Assembly (NCBI RefSeq): GCF_010500955.1
Contig: NZ_QVMJ01000023.1
Coordinates: 17,649-81,648, forward strand
Length of the DNA stretch: 64,000 nt
Source of the DNA: Bacteroides sp. 519
Lineage (GTDB): Bacteria; Bacteroidota; Bacteroidia; Bacteroidales; Bacteroidaceae
Direction of reading: 5' to 3'
Shown here: in pieces, positions 60,613-64,000 of the stretch
How the letters are laid out: each line of letters opens with the position of its first letter
Numbering within the stretch: the first letter of the stretch is position 1
Notes under the pieces: model-generated
Told to the model about the DNA's origin: nothing
What the model saw: the letters and a program-made list of their open reading frames with translations, nothing else
The model's database searches: none
Made by a program: the position numbers and the translations under genes

Positions 60613-61686
60613 CTAAAGTTGTTGCAATAAGCCGTATCCGTTCTTCATTGTTTTTCTTCGTTCAATAATCTTTTCAAGTGTATGTATTTCGCCGATTGCC
60701 GGCAGGTCTTTGTTTTTAGCATCTTCAAGAAACTTCCATGCATATTCCGAAGCAATGGCAGAGTCGCGTAATTGGGGCAAACCGGGATGTCTTTTATTCA
60801 ACTCAACCGAGTCGGCAAACAAATCGCAAAGTACATCAATGTTTTTTCCTCCAAATGGTCTTTCTTCGCGAATAGTCTGTGTTACCCCATGTAACTCTAC
60901 AACTGCTGTTTTAAAATCGTGTGTCATCCGGGCAATACCCTCTGTTCCTATTATATCTATATACGAGTTGTGAGTTTGGTTTTTAGATAACTGCCCATAC
61001 ACATGACCTTGAGTGATATCGAAAACAACACCATTTTCGAATGTTCCATGACATTGCAGCCACCAGGGATCCTTATAATTCCACATTCTTACTGCCTGTG
61101 CATTCCATGTTTTGAAATTACATCCGGCATACCATTTGGTTATGTCAACATAGTGCATTCCGCAATCGTGGAACGAAGGACCTTCGTATTCATGACCTTC
61201 TCCTGGTGCCAATCCCGGAGTTAGATGACATATACGTATAATGGCAAGTTCACCAATTTCTCCTTTATCAATAAACTGTTTAATTAATTTGTGGTACCAG
61301 GAGTTGCGCAGGTACAGGTTCACTGTAGAAAACAGATTGGAGCTTTCGGCAGCTTTTACAGCGCCCCATTCCCGTTCAATGGTGTCGGCAATTGGTTTTT
61401 CGGATATTACATGCTTTCCGCTTTGGATAGCTTTTTCTATTTGCTCTTTTCTGGAGTTTGCCAAAGCAAAAAGTCCTACTACCTGCACGGTTTTATCATC
61501 AAATATTTCTTGCTCGTTTTCAATCACTTTCGATTCGGGCGATAGTTCTTTGGCAAGTTTGCGTGAAGCAGGGTTCAGGTCACAAATATAAGCTATATTC
61601 CAGCGTCCGCTTTTTTGCATCTCCTGAAGATAAAATCTTCCCATTCTGCCAAAGCCTATTAATCCAACTTTGATTAGCGTATTCAT
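60613..61686 (-). CDS. Gfo/Idh/MocA-family oxidoreductase
   Basis: 357 residues. Rossmann start KVGLIGFGRMGRFYLQEM, the catalytic-type EKP in VISEKPIADT, and a C-terminal alpha/beta domain with CHLTPGLAPGEGHEYEGPSF and HDCGMHYVDITKWYAG. NAD(P)-dependent sugar or inositol dehydrogenases have this form. Without a Tat signal it is cytoplasmic. It is co-transcribed with the DUF1080-PHP gene; together they may oxidise sugars at C3 and cleave the product. Confidence 0.88.
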   Translation of the reverse strand: MNTLIKVGLIGFGRMGRFYLQEMQKSGRWNIAYICDLNPASRKLAKELSPESKVIENEQEIFDDKTVQVVGLFALANSRKEQIEKAIQSGKHVISEKPIADTIEREWGAVKAAESSNLFSTVNLYLRNSWYHKLIKQFIDKGEIGELAIIRICHLTPGLAPGEGHEYEGPSFHDCGMHYVDITKWYAGCNFKTWNAQAVRMWNYKDPWWLQCHGTFENGVVFDITQGHVYGQLSKNQTHNSYIDIIGTEGIARMTHDFKTAVVELHGVTQTIREERPFGGKNIDVLCDLFADSVELNKRHPGLPQLRDSAIASEYAWKFLEDAKNKDLPAIGEIHTLEKIIERRKTMKNGYGLLQQL

Positions 61687-61850
61687 GTTATTAGCGATAA
61701 TTATTTAATCTATGGTATCAGTGGAAAAAGCTGTTGTTTTTTCCTTTTCACAAAACTACTCTTAAATGAAATAGAAATTTAAGTCAGGATGCTATTTTGT
61801 AAATGGGTGCTTGTGCTAATAGCTTGAATATTATTTGGTTGCGTTTTTGT

Positions 61851-63500
61851 TTACACGCTTTTTTGTAGATGCTTTGGAATGCCAATACGCATTACTGTTT
61901 CTTCAAATTGGTCGCGATTGATTGCTTTGCTTCGCATTTTGGCCCGGTAATTGTAAATGGTACTCATAGAGCAGCGCAGAAAACCGGCAATCTTTATATT
62001 ATCCGAGATTCCCAGACGCAACAAAGCATAAATACGTAATTCTTTATTTAAAAGATCTTCGGCTTTTAGTTGCACTTGCTCATTGGGTGCCAGTAGTGCA
62101 TTAAAATCAGAAACAAAAGTAGGGTAGAGGGTTAAAAAGATACTATCGAAGTGCGAGTATAATTCTTCTAGTTCATTATCGACCACCAGTGTCGATTTCA
62201 GGTTTTTAATCAGTTCTTCATACTGCCGGTTAATACCCAGCTTATATAAACTTTTCCGGTAGTCTTCCATCTTATCTATATATGTAGAACATAGATCGAA
62301 GAATTGTGCAATATATTGCTCCTTTATATAATTGGATTCCCATAACAACCCATTTTTTTCGTTCAATAGGTTGTTCGATCCGTTTAGTTCCTTATTAAGG
62401 TTTATCAGTTTGGTGTTGGTTTGCGATAATTCTTCTTTTACTTTGGCCAGTTTCTTCATTTGCTTGAAAACATAAACAACCAACGCAATGAGGAATAAAG
62501 AAAGAATGCTTATCAACAAAAGATAAATCTTTAATTTATTATTTGTTTTAGCCTCCTTAACCTGGTATGAGGCATTAATAATGGAATAGAATTCCGACAT
62601 CTGAGCAGTGCGAAATTGCACCCCCGAAAAAACAGCATCTTCAATAGCCGATTGTGTGTACTTGAATGCTTTAGCTATATCTCCATTATTATAATAAATG
62701 ATAGCAAGTCTTTGAAAGGAAGTATTTTCTTTGATAGAGTTTTTTATATCCGCAATGGATGATAAAATAAAATATTTCTGTTCTAACTCCGGTTGTGCCT
62801 TTCTGGCATAAACAGACCCCAGATAATGGGTTATTAATGCATATTCGGGTGTATCAATATCACCGGTTTCTAACAAATGAAACAATATTTTTTCTGCCTC
62901 ATCAATTTTACGATGGTTAATGTATTTATGAACCAGATTAATCTGGTACCTGAATGATCCCGGGTCTAATGCAGATAACAGTGAATCCCGGTAAGTTTCT
63001 ACAAAACCGTAATATTTAGACTGATTGCTCATTGCCCCATAATGCTCGTAAAACCGCGACCAGGCTTCATAATAATCAGGAAGCAGTTCTTTGGGTAATT
63101 GGCAGGAACATATCTCTCTTAGTATTTTTTCCGATTCCCTGAATTTTCCCGAATAGGAGCAAAGGGAAGCCAGATTTATTTCCGAAGCGTATTTAAGTTT
63201 AGGTTTATTCAGCGTATTAGCTATTTCTACATTTCGCTCTGCATAAACAATAGCCGAATCAAGTTTAAACTTTTTGTACTCGTAATAAAGTTTCAGGTTG
63301 ATACCATATATGTATTCCAAAGAAGCATCTTCTTCGTTCAGTAAGTTTTTGAGGTCTTTTATTCTTTGTTCTTTCTGTTCAGTATATTGTTCTTTGTTTA
63401 CTATTATATAGTCCAGAAAATCAGATAAAGACTTTAATTCGTTTTTACCGGATACTGAGGTGCATAACAAACATAATAATATAATGAACAGAGTTCTCAA
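61851..63500 (-). CDS. SusR/DUF6377-like membrane transcription regulator
   Basis: 549 residues. Signal-like N-terminus (FIILLCLLCTSVSG), TPR-like periplasmic sensor region (about 30-320), one membrane helix near 325-345 (KIYLLLISILSLFLIALVVY), a coiled coil, and a C-terminal LuxR-type DNA-binding part (LRIYALLRLGISDNIKIAGFLR, then CSMSTIYNYRAKMRSK). This is the order of Bacteroides SusR and DUF6377 proteins, which sense sugars and activate utilisation genes. It probably controls the adjacent Gfo/Idh/MocA-DUF1080 operon; inferred from position. Promoter TACTTTTG at 63543-63550 (minus). Confidence 0.8.
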   Translation of the reverse strand: MRTLFIILLCLLCTSVSGKNELKSLSDFLDYIIVNKEQYTEQKEQRIKDLKNLLNEEDASLEYIYGINLKLYYEYKKFKLDSAIVYAERNVEIANTLNKPKLKYASEINLASLCSYSGKFRESEKILREICSCQLPKELLPDYYEAWSRFYEHYGAMSNQSKYYGFVETYRDSLLSALDPGSFRYQINLVHKYINHRKIDEAEKILFHLLETGDIDTPEYALITHYLGSVYARKAQPELEQKYFILSSIADIKNSIKENTSFQRLAIIYYNNGDIAKAFKYTQSAIEDAVFSGVQFRTAQMSEFYSIINASYQVKEAKTNNKLKIYLLLISILSLFLIALVVYVFKQMKKLAKVKEELSQTNTKLINLNKELNGSNNLLNEKNGLLWESNYIKEQYIAQFFDLCSTYIDKMEDYRKSLYKLGINRQYEELIKNLKSTLVVDNELEELYSHFDSIFLTLYPTFVSDFNALLAPNEQVQLKAEDLLNKELRIYALLRLGISDNIKIAGFLRCSMSTIYNYRAKMRSKAINRDQFEETVMRIGIPKHLQKSV

Positions 63501-63542
63501 CTTAACAATAATGTATTTTATGGTATTCTTTTAAGTGCGATA

Positions 63543-63550
63543 CAAAAGTA
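63543..63550 (-). promoter_or_regulatory. -7 promoter element of SusR-like gene
   Basis: TACTTTTG on the minus strand, 42 bp before the ATG at 63500. Confidence 0.5.
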
Positions 63551-63576
63551 AGATTATTCTTTCGGTTTTAATAATT

Positions 63577-63678
63577 CTATGCGTTATTTCTTTTGAGAAC
63601 CAATCCATGTACAAGCAAAATTGCCATTACAGCAAAGCCACGAAGAGCATCTACTACTTCAGAGGCTGTGTCAAAAGT
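63577..63678 (-). pseudogene. Decayed 5' fragment of a DUF418-family gene
   Basis: A 33-codon stop-to-stop frame on the minus strand reads ...SEVVDALRGFAVMAILLVHG and then loses similarity. This matches the N-terminus of the intact DUF418 protein of this window (RVDVADVLRGLAVMGIIILH). No ATG and no continuation are present, so it is a remnant. It lies between a SusR-like gene and the REP-like element at 63752-63920. Too short to be found by usual gene calling. Confidence 0.6.
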
Positions 63679-63751
63679 CTAATCGTTCTTTGATTTAGTT
63701 ACAGATTGTAAGTTAATCCGCATGGTTCAACCGGAACGGTTGTTAATCTTG

Positions 63752-63920
63752 GTAGCCCGTTGCTTTAGCTTCGGGTTAATGATGGGCCTATGTACAAGCG
63801 TGCCAAAGGTACGCAATATCACACAATGTGCACAATGCGCTGGTTATAATCAAGATCGCATACCTTCGGCATGCATAGATTATGGCATCTTGTGATCCCG
63901 TAGCTAAAGCAACGGGCTAC
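63752..63920. repeat. Nested REP-like inverted repeat near right edge
   Basis: Outer arms GTAGCCCGTTGCTTTAGCT (63752-63770) and AGCTAAAGCAACGGGCTAC (63902-63920) are perfect complements. Inside, CAAGATCGCATACC and GATTATGGCATCTTG form a further hairpin, and GTACAAGCGTGCC words add more. GC-rich against its surroundings. The stretch 63679-63751 and 63921-63970 holds no gene. Confidence 0.7.
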
Positions 63921-63970
63921 GTGCGCCCCGCATGAGCAGCGCGCACTTGCGTGCAAGCTATTAAAAAGCC

Positions 63971-63979
63971 GCAAATATA
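63971..63979 (-). promoter_or_regulatory. Promoter-like element at right edge
   Basis: TATATTTGC on the minus strand, with TTG 18 bp upstream at the window end. It points into the REP-like element and the DUF418 remnant, so it may be the surviving promoter of the lost gene or drive a short RNA. Confidence 0.4.
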
Positions 63980-64000
63980 CAAATGATTTGTGTTAAACAA

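Overview
The window looks like a chromosomal segment of an AT-rich member of the Bacteroidota, most likely order Bacteroidales; genus cannot be told from sequence alone. Signs are Bacteroides-type promoters (TTTG about 20 nt upstream of TAnnTTTG), almost no Shine-Dalgarno sequences, many N-terminal LxxC lipoproteins, and families typical of this phylum: DUF4468, DUF4783, DUF4858-like, a SusR/DUF6377-like regulator, a PG0541-like protein behind an RND pump, and the QueH form of epoxyqueuosine reductase. No rRNA, tRNA, transposase, integrase or CRISPR array was seen.

Layout. 1-2.6 kb: 3' part of a DUF6493-like gene plus a SWIM zinc-finger gene. 2.6-8 kb: two small exported proteins, a Kef/CPA2 antiporter, a beta-barrel protein and a BON / LysM pair. 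8-16 kb: RluA-type pseudouridine synthase and RlmD; a methyltransferase-M28 peptidase-SDR operon; a small basic protein; a DUF4468-flavin reductase fusion behind a metallo-hydrolase remnant; pirin. 16-20.6 kb: FadL-type porin, an orphan BRO-N protein, then a queuosine cluster: preQ1-I riboswitch candidate, YhhQ transporter, QueC, QueF. 20.6-28.4 kb: SGNH hydrolase, RlmH, DUF4783, NadC, an ECF sigma factor with an anti-sigma/beta-barrel chimera and two exported unknowns, a large repeat island with a candidate sRNA, DUF2809 and QueH. 28.4-33.9 kb: an HSP90 paralogue between a TPR-like protein and a long Sel1-repeat protein. 34-47 kb: DUF1080, DJ-1/HxlR, UxaC, a structured RNA region, Fur, a TPR protein, DUF418-glutaminase-(thioesterase+GNAT), ecotin, MscS. 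47-51 kb: a two-gene McrB / DUF2357 nuclease system, probably defence. 51-59 kb: AraC and TetR regulators and a tripartite RND efflux operon with a PII-like tail gene. 59-64 kb: Gfo/Idh/MocA plus a DUF1080-PHP fusion, a SusR-like regulator, and a decayed DUF418 fragment at the right edge.

The most unusual content is non-coding. Two dispersed element families, each present twice, are built from five short palindromic cores spaced exactly 22 or 23 bp apart. Separately, many gene junctions carry long hairpins whose arms are different short tandem words but whose loops share a core related to CCATGCGGCATCGC. A preQ1-I-like riboswitch, a promoter-to-terminator small RNA candidate, and a long structured leader with mutually exclusive stems are also visible.

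Several gene starts were moved downstream of the longest open frame because a promoter lies inside the longer version, or because the extension translates repeat DNA or is not family-like.
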